Shown: piece after piece, positions 22,869 to 32,254 of the stretch | Layout of the letters: every line of letters starts with the position of its first letter | Position numbering within the stretch: position 1 is the stretch's first letter | Assembly (NCBI GenBank): GCA_036186865.1 | Contig: AP025048.1 | Coordinates: forward strand, 28,381,019 to 28,445,018 | Length of the DNA: 64,000 nt | Direction: 5' to 3' | DNA from: Eustoma russellianum | Lineage: Eukaryota; Streptophyta; Magnoliopsida; Gentianales; Gentianaceae | Translations under genes and position numbers: made by a program | The notes under the pieces: model-generated | Told to the model about the DNA's origin: nothing | What the model saw: the letters and a program-made list of their open reading frames with translations, nothing else | Database searches by the model: none

Positions 22869-25418
22869 TTTTGGACCGTGCACCTGCAAGAAACACCACT
22901 AGAGGGAGGGTTGAATAGTGGTTAGCGGAAATTACACTACTACCCTTGATTAAAAACCCCTTTGAAAAGAGAATCTGAGACTACCTCAGATTCATAACCC
23001 GTTTTTGAAAAATTCAACAATCCTTGTACACAACTCCAACAATTATGAAAATTTCCAAACTTAACTTCAATGTGTTGAAAAGACTATGTCCAAACAATAG
23101 ACAAAAATAATATTGTTTGACCCTTCAAACAAATAAAAAGATTCAGATGGTCAATCTGGACAGAATTGGACAGAATGTTGCTGAAATTGGAAAACGTGTT
23201 TCTTTTTAAATACTCAACCAAAAAGGTTTATCCTTATGTCAAAACACTCTTTAGGATGTCTAGTTTATGTTTCCAAAAGGCCCTAACCTTAAAATATTCT
23301 TGGTTAAAATAGAATTCAAGTTTTCTCAAAACTGGTCAGATTGTAGCCAGATTAGAGCAGTTATCTTGCAACGACTGAAAGACTAACTTTCCCTTGCTCA
23401 AATCAAGTGATTCTTGTTGAAAATAAAAGCTTACAGTCTTAAGTATAATTCCACTAAAAATCACGAATTTTGAAAGTGTTTATCTATTTTTTCAAAACGT
23501 GAGTAGTTGTGTGAAATTTGCAGTGAAAAACAGGCCAAATGTAAAAATGTAGAAGCAATATAAGAACACCGAGAATTTATCCTGGTTCGATCAATGTGAC
23601 CTACTCCAGTCCCAAAAAACACATTTCCTTGGATTTCACTATGGTATGAACCAAATTACAACAAGAACCAAGCTTGATAATTGGGTCAAACATTAACCCT
23701 ATTCAAATCTTGGATGAACACCTCTATGTAACTCTTGGTTGCAACACCTCTACCACCTATTGGTATATCCTTATAGATTTGGCTAACCAATCTTACAAAT
23801 GAAACACAAGAGCTTGTTTCTCTACAACAAATATCACAAGAACACTTTGGATACAAAGAATGAAAAAAGAATAACAACAAGAAGATAGCTAGACAAGTCA
23901 ACTATTGCTTTCAAATGAGCTTCAAGTGTGTTCTTCTTCTTCATCTTTGCCTCCGATTTATAGTCTTGAAGATAAGAACTCCAATGTGTCAACATCTTCA
24001 TCATCAAGTCCTAGTTGTCTTCACATCATTGGTTGGCCACATAATCATCTTGTACACTTGGCAACATAGAGAAGAATGATTGGTCCACCGTAAACTTTCA
24101 GCATGGCCGAATTTGTACCATAAAAAATGACTTAGAATTTGCTTGAGAAATGAAGATAATACTAAGAGATAATATCATGAAGATACCCTTAACTCCTTGT
24201 AAAAGAATAGGGCATGTGAAGACTTCCATTTGACTCAAAAAATCTGCCATTTCCAGCTATGTAGCTGTTGGCTACCATTTGAAAAATCCTAGTTGGCAAT
24301 TTTTGCCAACTAGATTCTTTTCGGTGGGTTCACTTGTCACCAAGCCATAAAACGAATACACCATCATTTCTACCTGTTAATACACGTTTTTGAGGCTGCA
24401 TATATGTATATCAACTTAGATTTTTGAAAAAGAAATCAACAAATAATAGTTGACAAGATTATGTCAAACATATAACACCAAAATTCTCACTATTTCTTTT
24501 TGTATGTTGTGATTATTTCCACACCTTGAACACCTTTAAATTATCTGAAATATGATGATAAATATACTCCAATAAAATATAGATGAAGTTCTTCAAGAAA
24601 GAAATAGAATGTGACAACACAACCCATCACATATCCCACTACTGTCGATAATATCATCATTTGAGAAAAATAATATAAAACCATCATATAATCTTCAAGA
24701 TAATCATGACTCAACTCCAGAATGAAGATAAGAATATACTCAAGAGATTCCTTGAGTTAAAATACCGAAAATACCCTCAGGGGTAGAATGACCAAAATGC
24801 CCCTGGTGAGAGAAAACTCAAGAAATTACCCGGATGGTCAGAGACAAATATAGTAACATCTTTGTCATGATAAATAACATGAGAATAAGTCCTTGAAATA
24901 TTTCCACCATATCATGTTCCTACAAAACTCAAAATACCAATTTTGCTCTTTTTGGTAAATTGTAGAAACTTCTAAGGCACATTAGTCACAAGACATTTAT
25001 AATCACCAAAAACACATAATATCACATAATGAACATATATGAAACATGTACAAATGAAAACAACCACTTTATCATATTTTAGAAAAATATTTCTAAAAAC
25101 CTTAGACATCGATCGATCGAAGTGCCTGAGCTTCAGAGATCGATGTCTGATAGTAAGTTTCAGTGTATGTCTCTGACCTACATTGATCGATCGAAGTGAG
25201 GGTTCGATGTATACATTGATTGATCGATGTGTCTCAGGTTTAGAGATCGATGTCTCACAGTAAGGTCTTGAACTTTCTCTGCCTTACATATATCGATCGA
25301 TGTGAGGGATTTCTTAACTTTTTCAACTCTTAATCATTTATAACAACATGTGTGACATTTTTAAGTATCCACCACTTGAAATCATGTCCTTGAAATTATC
25401 CAAACATATTTCTCAACA
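22869..25418 (-). repeat. 5' LTR of the 11-kb Copia
   Basis: Aligns along its length with 14400-16996 and begins TGTTGAGAAATATGTTTGG on the minus strand at 25418. It is 47 bases shorter, mostly because an array unit is missing near 25310. ORF 23686-23901 is not a gene. Confidence 0.92.
25105..25305. repeat. CGATCGAT palindrome array in the 5' LTR
   Basis: Same array as at 16631-16883: GACATCGATCGATCGAAG, then AGATCGATGTC blocks, ending TATCGATCGATGTGAGGG. Confidence 0.85.
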
Positions 25419-25423
25419 ACCTA
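25419..25423. other. Target site duplication ACCTA (right)
   Basis: Partner of 14395-14399. Confidence 0.9.
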
Positions 25424-25443
25424 AGGGGGGACCTAACTGTTTT

Positions 25444-26346
25444 TGTAGCACCTCGCCTGGAACTAGAGTTTCGGCATAGTGCACCCTCCATACTCTACTA
25501 CGAGAAGTACAAGGTGTCAATACGATACATGTGCATGTCGATATGAATCGTAAATTGAAATAGCAGAAGCAAAAAAAGATAAACTTACGACATGCATAAT
25601 CATACAAATCGTCCAGGTGCGTACAAATCATGAAGTACAATGTCTCAAGATAAACTTACGGCATCCATATGCGATATCCATTTCTGATACCCATATGTGG
25701 TTACCCCTTGCGGAATCCACATGCGATATCTATTTATGATACCCATATGCGGTTACCACTTACGGCATCCATACGCGATATCCATTTTTTACTTTTCCGT
25801 TTATCACTTTATTTTCATATTTAATTCCTACTTATCAGACACGTATAAGTATACCCATGTATATGCCCACGCCCATACATGTGTATATACACGCTTATAC
25901 TTGCATGTAACACTTGAGCTCGCGACTCAGCCTATGCCCAGCCGTAGCCTTACCACGGCCCTGCCAGCCTGGCATGCTGCCCTGCCGCGGCCCTGACATC
26001 CAGAACCAGCGACCTTGCATAGACCTTACCAGCCGGACCTTGCGGCTTTGCCACGGCCCTGCCGCTGCCCTGCCACAACCCTGTCGGCTAGAACCAGTGA
26101 CCTTGCCAAGGTGCTGCCAGCCTAAGTCGTGGTCTTACCATAGTCCAGCCTATAGCTCACCAATTTCGAATAAAACGATTTCCGATTAACACGTGTATAA
26201 TTCAATCATTCACATGCATCAACATCTCATGCCAGATTCATATACTCGGCCATAAACATGTTCAAATCTATCAAATACACATTGAAATCATATAATTCAG
26301 ATCACATAAAATAACACATGTAATGATCCAATTATTTCATGCATAT
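25444..26346 (-). repeat. Gypsy-type LTR fragment
   Basis: Starts TGTAGCACCTCGCC and then GTGCACCC, the same layout as the Gypsy LTR at 29692 (TGTAGCGCCCCGACCC, then GTGCACCC). After a LINE insertion it continues at about 28345-28756, where GATCCAATTTGATA and CGGATTGAAGAA match 31750-31850. It includes a GC-rich CCCTGCC-repeat stretch (25920-26130). The ORFs at 25697-25996 and 25914-26189 come from that repeat and are not genes. Confidence 0.65.
25659..25800. repeat. 52-bp tandem repeat, 2.7 units
   Basis: Units start at 25659, 25711 and 25763 with CGGCATCCATATGCGATATC and close variants (CGGAATCCACATGCG, CGGCATCCATACGCG). The spacing is exactly 52 each time. Confidence 0.9.
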
Positions 26347-26392
26347 TCATATATATATACACACACACATATATATATATACACATTTTTTT
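26347..26392. repeat. TA/CA microsatellite at the LINE end
   Basis: Alternating TA and CA runs. A near-identical stretch lies at 28316-28350 on the other side of the LINE, so the pair may be the LINE target duplication. Confidence 0.75.
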
Positions 26393-27870
26393 ATGAGAAT
26401 GGTATTTATTAGATTACCTCTCTTATGGCGGAGGAATACCATATTACAATGAAATCGTCGTAGGAAAATAAATGAAACAACGAGCTAATGATTGCCAACC
26501 TCTAATCATATATGATATGCCGCATTAAAATCTTGCTAAGTAAAACCACCCTTGTGGATAAAACCTTGGTGAATGAAAAAGCATATATATTTATATAAGA
26601 GGAGCATTGGAGTCGTACATGAGATTGCCCAAAGCTATGTGACCCTATGACACTCAAAGCCAGCAAGCACAATTGGTAATGTGCGAGAGTTCGGTGATCC
26701 AATGATGTAGAGAATGGCCGCCAAGCATGCAACCTAGTCTAGCGCACCTCAGTACCAAACATGAGAGTAGATATCAGTAACACATAAAGAAGGCATGACA
26801 AAGAAGTAAGCCATAAAAAGCACATACCCATATTGCCTTGATTCAAAAAGAACCAAGGCGACATCCAGAATGCAATGCGTATCCTGTTATCCAATGTGAC
26901 GAAGAAACGATGATGATATGGAAAGAGACGCACCAGGGTTGCCTGCGTCAAATGGAGACACATGCAACAGAAAAGATGCATTGCCAACACCTTGTGAGAC
27001 ATAACCAATGGCGCAAAGCTGGCAGCTGCAGGTCCAAATGTATTGCTCCACGAACCTCACAAGGGAGTTCATGAAGAGACTGATAACAGTGCAGGCCAGC
27101 GGCTCTATAACGGTGGTGCACTAATAAATGAGCTGCAGTGTTTGCTTTCCTTTGACAATACTGAATTGTGAATTGATTGAGAGATAGGAACATGGTTGTG
27201 CGACGAATATCTTCCGCTAATACTCCTGTGATCATCCAAGTGTCCATGAGCATGGAAAGAAGGGATTTGCAATCTGTTTCAATAATGATGTTATGATATT
27301 CCCATGCATAATAAATCAAAGCTAGTGTCAGGGTCATCAGTTCCGCACGCAATGGAGTATACATAGGAAGTGAAAAGCAGATGGCCAAATTAGTTGACCC
27401 TGGTGCCCTCTCAAAACAGCTCCGCCAGCTGCCTGTGATTGTCCCACCATCGCATCAACGTTTAACTTTAGTTTTCCTGCTAATCTAATTCGTTTTGTGC
27501 ACAATGTAGGCAAAAAGTGAAGGTCCACGAGATTTGGAATAGTCATTGCAAACTTTTTTCCACTCATTGTTGCACATCATGTATAGACAGTCGTCCTTAC
27601 CTTGCCAAATAGTCTCGCATAGGCAAAGGTTTCTTATCCAAACCATATTGCTGCATATTCCTTCCATATTACCATGTCACAACCGATGGCACTATGGCTC
27701 GCAGTTGCCCGATCATGGTAGTTTGATTAGAAATACGCCACCAGCAGTATAGATGTCCTTAAATTGTATTGCTGCATGGCAGAGGACCAGAAAAAATCAT
27801 GGATACTTCCTCCCGTAGCGGCTGGACCCTTGGACAGCTGAGAAAGACATGATCTTGGACATGATCATGG
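26393..27870 (-). pseudogene. LINE 3' end: zf-RVT, RNase H and 3' UTR
   Basis: Minus strand. 27860-27570 reads as the zinc-finger region of the reverse transcriptase protein (HVFLSCPRVQPLREEV, with stops). 27567-27400 opens the RNase H (GKLKLNVDAMVGQSQAAGGA then VLRGHQGQL). 27388-26948 continues it in another frame (RAELMTLTLALIYYAWEYHN, ETDCKSLL, QRKANTAAHLLVH). Below 26950 is the untranslated tail, which is shared with 28816-29690 and 37060-37800. It is an L1-type plant LINE, dead by frameshift. Confidence 0.85.
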
Positions 27871-27872
27871 TT

Positions 27873-28262
27873 TTTTTGGAAGGACTCTCTATTATCATTG
27901 GAGGATTAGAGATCTGGAGCAAAGAATCATTCTGTTAAATATTGTTGGCTAGCATCAGGAGAGCGGTTTTGGCTCACAGCTATCTATGGCATGCATTCTT
28001 TGTCGGATAGACGTCCGCTTTTGGCGGATTTGCAACTTTTTCATTCTTCTTTGGATTCTCCATGGTTGCTGGGTGGTGATTTCAATACCTTTCTATGTTG
28101 GATGAGCATCGTGGAAGATCATCACCTACATTACACTCGTTGCAAGAATTTAATGATTGTGTACAAATATGTGACTTACAAGAAATTCCACTTCAAGGCT
28201 CCTTATATACTTGGTGTGACGGCCGAGGATTAGGTCGTGTATGGCTGGGATTAGGTCGTGTA
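27873..28262 (+). pseudogene. LINE endonuclease fragment, inverted
   Basis: Plus strand: FWLTAIYGMHSLSDRRPLLA, then SPWLLGGDFNTF (the GDFN catalytic block of LINE apurinic endonucleases), then, after a frame change, RGRSSPTLHSLQEFNDC and GSLYTW. It abuts the minus-strand 3' part of a LINE at 27870, with its N-terminal side at the junction. The reverse transcriptase between them is missing. Confidence 0.85.
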
Positions 28263-28815
28263 TCGTGCAGTCCTTATATACTGTGCTTCCTTATATACAC
28301 ATACATATATACATACATATACACATATATATACACACACACATATATGTGTGTGTGTGGAACATATAGGCAGAGGCACACACCCCTCAACCGCAGCCCA
28401 TCTCATGAAATTCAACAAGATTCATGCAATTTCTATACATATATTCACATAAATCGATACATATATACACCAATTACGTACGTATATACATCAATCTATG
28501 CAAAACACAATTACGTATGCATGATCCAATTTGATATGAAAATATCATAATAACATTAGAAAATCATAGTAAATATAGTAAGGGTACTTGCCTCGTGTCT
28601 TGATTATACGAGGTATACGAAGAATCGGGGTTGAACGGATTGAAGAATCATCTAAACTTGGCCCTAATACTGGCATAGGAAGTTGGTAGTTTTAAATATG
28701 GTGGCGTCCGTTATTGAAGAATGTAGATGGGTAAGAATTTTGTGTGATATGTGATGTACATATATATATATATATACATATATATATACACACACACACA
28801 TATATATGTATATAT
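28263..28815. repeat. Microsatellites and Gypsy LTR continuation
   Basis: 28295-28360 is a TA/CA/TG microsatellite. 28361-28756 continues the Gypsy LTR fragment of 25444-26346. 28752-28815 is a second TA/CA microsatellite that touches the next LINE tail. ORFs 28095-28550 (3' part) and 28258-28452 are microsatellite translations. Confidence 0.65.
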
Positions 28816-29690
28816 TTTATAAAGATGATATATTGTTAGAAGCTCATCACTTATGGTGGAGGGAAACCATATTACAATAAGTCAGCATAAGAAAATAGGT
28901 AATAAAGTGAGCTAATGAGTTTCAACCTCCAATCATATATGATATGTCGCATTAAAACCTTGCCAAATAAAACCACCCTTGTGGATAAAACCTTGGCGAA
29001 GGAAAAAGCGTGCATATTTATATGATTGGAGCGATGAAATAATACAATTGAGGATGAAATTATGAACATATATGAAATACAATCACTATGTGACGAGGAA
29101 GATACGGTAGATGTAATCGCCAATGCGCTGATGATAAAGTAGCTCCAGAAAATCAATCGAGACTTGCCACCGTGATGCAGCCAAAGTAAAAGGTTGGTTC
29201 CTTTGAGACTGTGTGACATCAAAAGTGTGAATTTCGTCCAAAGTGTAGTAGGATGCCACAAGAAGATATAGCAGTCTAGTCCAATGTATATACTCCAAGT
29301 CAGTCCAGCGTATATAGTGCAGAGTATCAATGAAACAGAGTATGGACCCCAATCATAAGTTTCAGCCCATCGCACCTCATTATCAAACATGAGAGTAGAC
29401 ATCAATATCTTATAAAGAAGGTACGAAAATGTAATTAGCCTTAAAAAGCACATATCCATGTCGCCTTGATTCAAATAGAACCAAGGCGACATCCAGAAAA
29501 TAATGCAGTTCCCATGAGGTAATACGATGAAATAATAATGTTGAAATGAGAGATGCACCAAAGTTGCATGTGTTAAATAGAAACACAGGCAACAAAGAAG
29601 AGAGATCGCTAACATCTTCATCAGAGGCGTAGAGCTGGCAGCTGCAGGTCGAGGTGTATTGCCCCCTAACCTCACTAAGGAGAGCCTGAA
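28816..29690 (-). mobile_element. LINE 3' tail, 5'-truncated copy
   Basis: Aligns with 26400-27010 and with the reverse of 37550-37790: the shared end carries CTTGTGGATAAAACCTTGG and ATATGATATG. The 305-codon minus ORF at 28872-29789 runs through this untranslated tail into the next LTR and is not a gene. It is directly abutted by the Gypsy LTR at 29692. Confidence 0.75.
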
Positions 29691-30395
29691 GTGTAGCGCC
29701 CCGACCCGGACAGCGGAATCCGAACCGGTGCACCCGTCGTAGCTTACTGAGAAGACTACAAGACGTCTCATCTCTCGTGTACACATCATCAGTGACGTAA
29801 GAAAAATAAGTGCGGAAACATATCAAGTCAAACTAAACCATCAAAGCAGTACGTCACAGACAATGCGATCACCGACAGTATACATGGTCGCAGCCATCTA
29901 AAACCTCAAATGAAGAAGAAAATAAACTGAAACAAATAGAAACAGTTTTAACTAGCTAATCAATCTCCTCAACCAGGTCTAGGTATCCCATTCAGCCCAC
30001 TCGCCGTCATCCTCAATGAAAATCATATCGTAACTGGGTTCATCTGCAAGATCAAAGGCAGTACCCTTAGCGAAAAACGCTAGCAAGTAACCCACTTATA
30101 AGACATACGGGATCAACACATGGCAAGACATGAGTAATAGGTAAACTGAGGGAATTGAGGGGCACATGTCTTGAAACTTTCAAATATATAAGCGGAACAG
30201 GTAATAAATCAGGTACAGCAACTTGAAACGCAAGTAAGCAATTCAATGTCGATCGAATAACATAAACACACATACCAAAACGACTCTCGTGATGCATGTC
30301 AAATAATGCACTACGCTACACAATCACATATGCATGAGCCATTTCTTTCAAATCAATGCAATGCATGACACAATGTCCGGTTCCTAACTTATTTC

Positions 30396-30674
30396 CTTGT
30401 AACGCACCCCGGCTTAAATTTCCATCCCGGTTAACGTTACAAGCTCGTATGCTCTGTGATGCACCTCGGCTTATATTTCCATCCCGATTAACATCACAGC
30501 TCTCGTAAACTCTACAACGCACCTCGGCTTATATTTCCATCCCGATTAACGTTGTAGAGGACTTTATACCCTGTAATGCACCCCGGCTTAAATTTCCATC
30601 CCGGTTAACGTTACAGTCTTTTGTGCCCTACAGTGCACCCCGGCTTAAATTTCCATCCCGGTTAACACTGTAGG
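30396..30674. repeat. Five tandem hairpins with compensated stems
   Basis: Units at 30396-30443, 30454-30499, 30510-30559, 30571-30616 and 30627-30674. Each has an 8-10 bp outer stem, a 4-bp inner stem (CCGG/CCGG or TCGG/CCGA) and a loop near CTTAAATTTCCAT. Left arms are CTTGTAACG, CTGTGATG, CTCTACAACG, CTGTAATG and CCTACAGTG. Right arms are CGTTACAAG, CATCACAG, CGTTGTAGAG, CGTTACAG and CACTGTAGG. All arms are perfectly complementary except one G-T pair in unit 4. Confidence 0.95.
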
Positions 30675-31165
30675 TCACCTTCGCAAATCAGTGCCGAAGC
30701 ACCTCTCTTTTCAAAAACTTATGCAATGCACGTGCCATGATGCAAGACTCCTTGTTCATTCACATTCCTCAGTCACATATGCAATTCACATTCACACGCG
30801 CAAGTACAAGTGACACACACAAAGGTATACTAACTTGTCCGTCAATATTTAACCCTCAACTAGCTCGTCCACACTTACTCTTGATTCTAAAGTTCACAAC
30901 CTACGCGAGTATCCCTATCTTTTCCTCATTGAACTCTAAGACACCTTGTACGTTCATTTCCTAACCCTACTAAGTCATTCTCGTGAAACTCGGTTCGAGA
31001 ACCCATTGAAGTCACCAAGTTTGATTCATCATCCTAGGACATGTTCCCAAGGCTTAGACTACCTTTAATCAAGTCTTAAGAAGTCACTAGAGTCACCCAA
31101 AGGCTCCCCGAACGTCCCCCTTCCTTCCTCTACTTTCCACAAAATTTCAGGACTTCATCCCCTGT

Positions 31166-31368
31166 ACATCGATCGATCGATGTCCAACTGGGGACATCGA
31201 TCTCTCACTTCGATCGATCGATGTCCTTCTGAGGACATCGATCTCTCAGCCTGCACCTACATCGATCGATCGATGTCCAACTGAGGACATCGATCTCTCA
31301 GCCACTACTACATCGATCGATCGATGTCCAACTGGGGACATCGATCTCTGACATCGATCGATCGATGT
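31166..31368. repeat. ACATCGATCGATCGATGT array in the Gypsy LTR
   Basis: The 18-bp palindrome ACATCGATCGATCGATGT stands at 31166-31183, 31259-31276, 31310-31327 and 31351-31368, with a slightly changed copy at about 31209-31225. They are separated by CCAACTGGGGACATCGATCT-type spacers. The same two blocks occur in the Copia LTRs (16631, 25105) and at 59945-60433. Confidence 0.92.
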
Positions 31369-32209
31369 CAGTTCTATTCCAGAAATTCTTCTGCGATTTT
31401 CTGCAGAACTCCATCAATGTTTCCAATCTCCATCCACCAATTCCAAGCCTAGATTTCCCTACTACAGTTTCATGCTTAACATACAGATTAACCGCTATAC
31501 ACATCTCAAACAAGATTCAAGCCTAGAACTCGATTATCCGACACTCTCAATCCTAAAAATCCAATCTTTCCCCTCAACCCATTGCCCAACTATGGGATCA
31601 CACCAAGAGGGGATTCAGGGTAGGGATTTGCATGTTTTCACATAAACGTCAACAACAACAAATGAATATTCATATATCTTGGCCAAATATTGAAACGAAA
31701 ACACATAGATCATAAACGAATAATCAAAGAACAAATCTACTGCATGGTGATCCAATTTGATAACAAAATAGGCCGTTTTTCTTTCACAAAACGTAGGAAC
31801 TTATAAACAGATTACTTGCCTTTGATTACTCGAAGACGGATTGAAGAACGGATGCAGGTTGGATTGATTCCTGAAGGCTATCTTCTCTTACGCTGGGAGA
31901 AACGGCTAGGGCAGACAAAAGAAGCGTCGTTGGTTTCTGAAGAAACTGACGCTTCTCAGTTTATATATGGTCAGGGGAAAAAGTTTGGTGTTTCTAAATT
32001 ACATTTTATTTCTTATTTATCTTAAAGGATAAATCCTAATTATTTAATTCTAAAATTAATTACAATTAAACTCTAATAATAAATCCTCCATTTATTCTAA
32101 TTAATCCTCATATTAATGTCTAATTAATTTTCGTTGACCGTCATTAATTTCCGCAAAAAAAATCCTTCTTTGTCTTTTAATTTCCCTACGGAGGGTGCGG
32201 GGCATAACA

Positions 32210-32220
32210 TCCCTCCCCCC
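32210..32220 (-). promoter_or_regulatory. Polypurine tract of the Gypsy element
   Basis: GGGGGGAGGGA on the minus strand, touching the 3' LTR. Confidence 0.85.
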
Positions 32221-32254
32221 GTATAAGAAGTTTCGTCCTCGAAACTGGCGTACC

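Larger units (their letters stand above)
14400..25418 (-). mobile_element. Complete Copia retrotransposon, SIRE-like, 11.0 kb
   Basis: Minus-strand element with two long LTRs (14400-16996 and 22869-25418), primer site, gag, protease, integrase, reverse transcriptase, RNase H and polypurine tract in the Copia order, flanked by the 5-bp duplication ACCTA. The gag type (FDENNFVHWKLIMRLFL, then LWSIVEDG) and the very long LTRs suggest the SIRE/Maximus lineage; that assignment is inference. Stops and frameshifts are spread over gag and pol, so it is not autonomous. The LTRs have many differences and the element is not young. It sits inside the older Copia at 10331-14394. Confidence 0.93.
29692..32209 (-). 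repeat. 3' LTR of the Gypsy chromovirus, 2.5 kb
   Basis: On the plus strand it starts TGTAGCGCCCCGACCC and ends GCGGGGCATAACA, directly followed by a polypurine tract and then the 3' end of pol. So this is the 3' LTR in minus orientation. It carries two tandem arrays (30396-30674 and 31166-31368). The matching 5' LTR is not in the window, so no TSD can be shown. Small ORFs at 30067-30522, 30737-30964 and 31298-31513 lie within the LTR and are not genes. Confidence 0.88.

Noticed and set aside
25914..26189. GC-rich ORF with Pro/Cys repeats
   Set aside because: Comes from degenerate CCCTGCC repeats in an LTR fragment; no start context or domain.
28872..29789. 305-codon minus-strand ORF
   Set aside because: It runs through the untranslated 3' tail of a LINE (DNA matches at 26400-27010 and 37550-37790 in other frames) into a Gypsy LTR start. 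No protein domain.
30396..30674. CRISPR-like array (regular repeats with spacers)
   Set aside because: Plant LTR context; the variable parts are the hairpin stems, not unrelated spacers, and there are no cas genes.
31166..31368. Repeat-encoded peptide (repeated SIDRSM-type frame on the minus strand)
   Set aside because: The frame is a by-product of the palindrome and is not kept in the other arrays.
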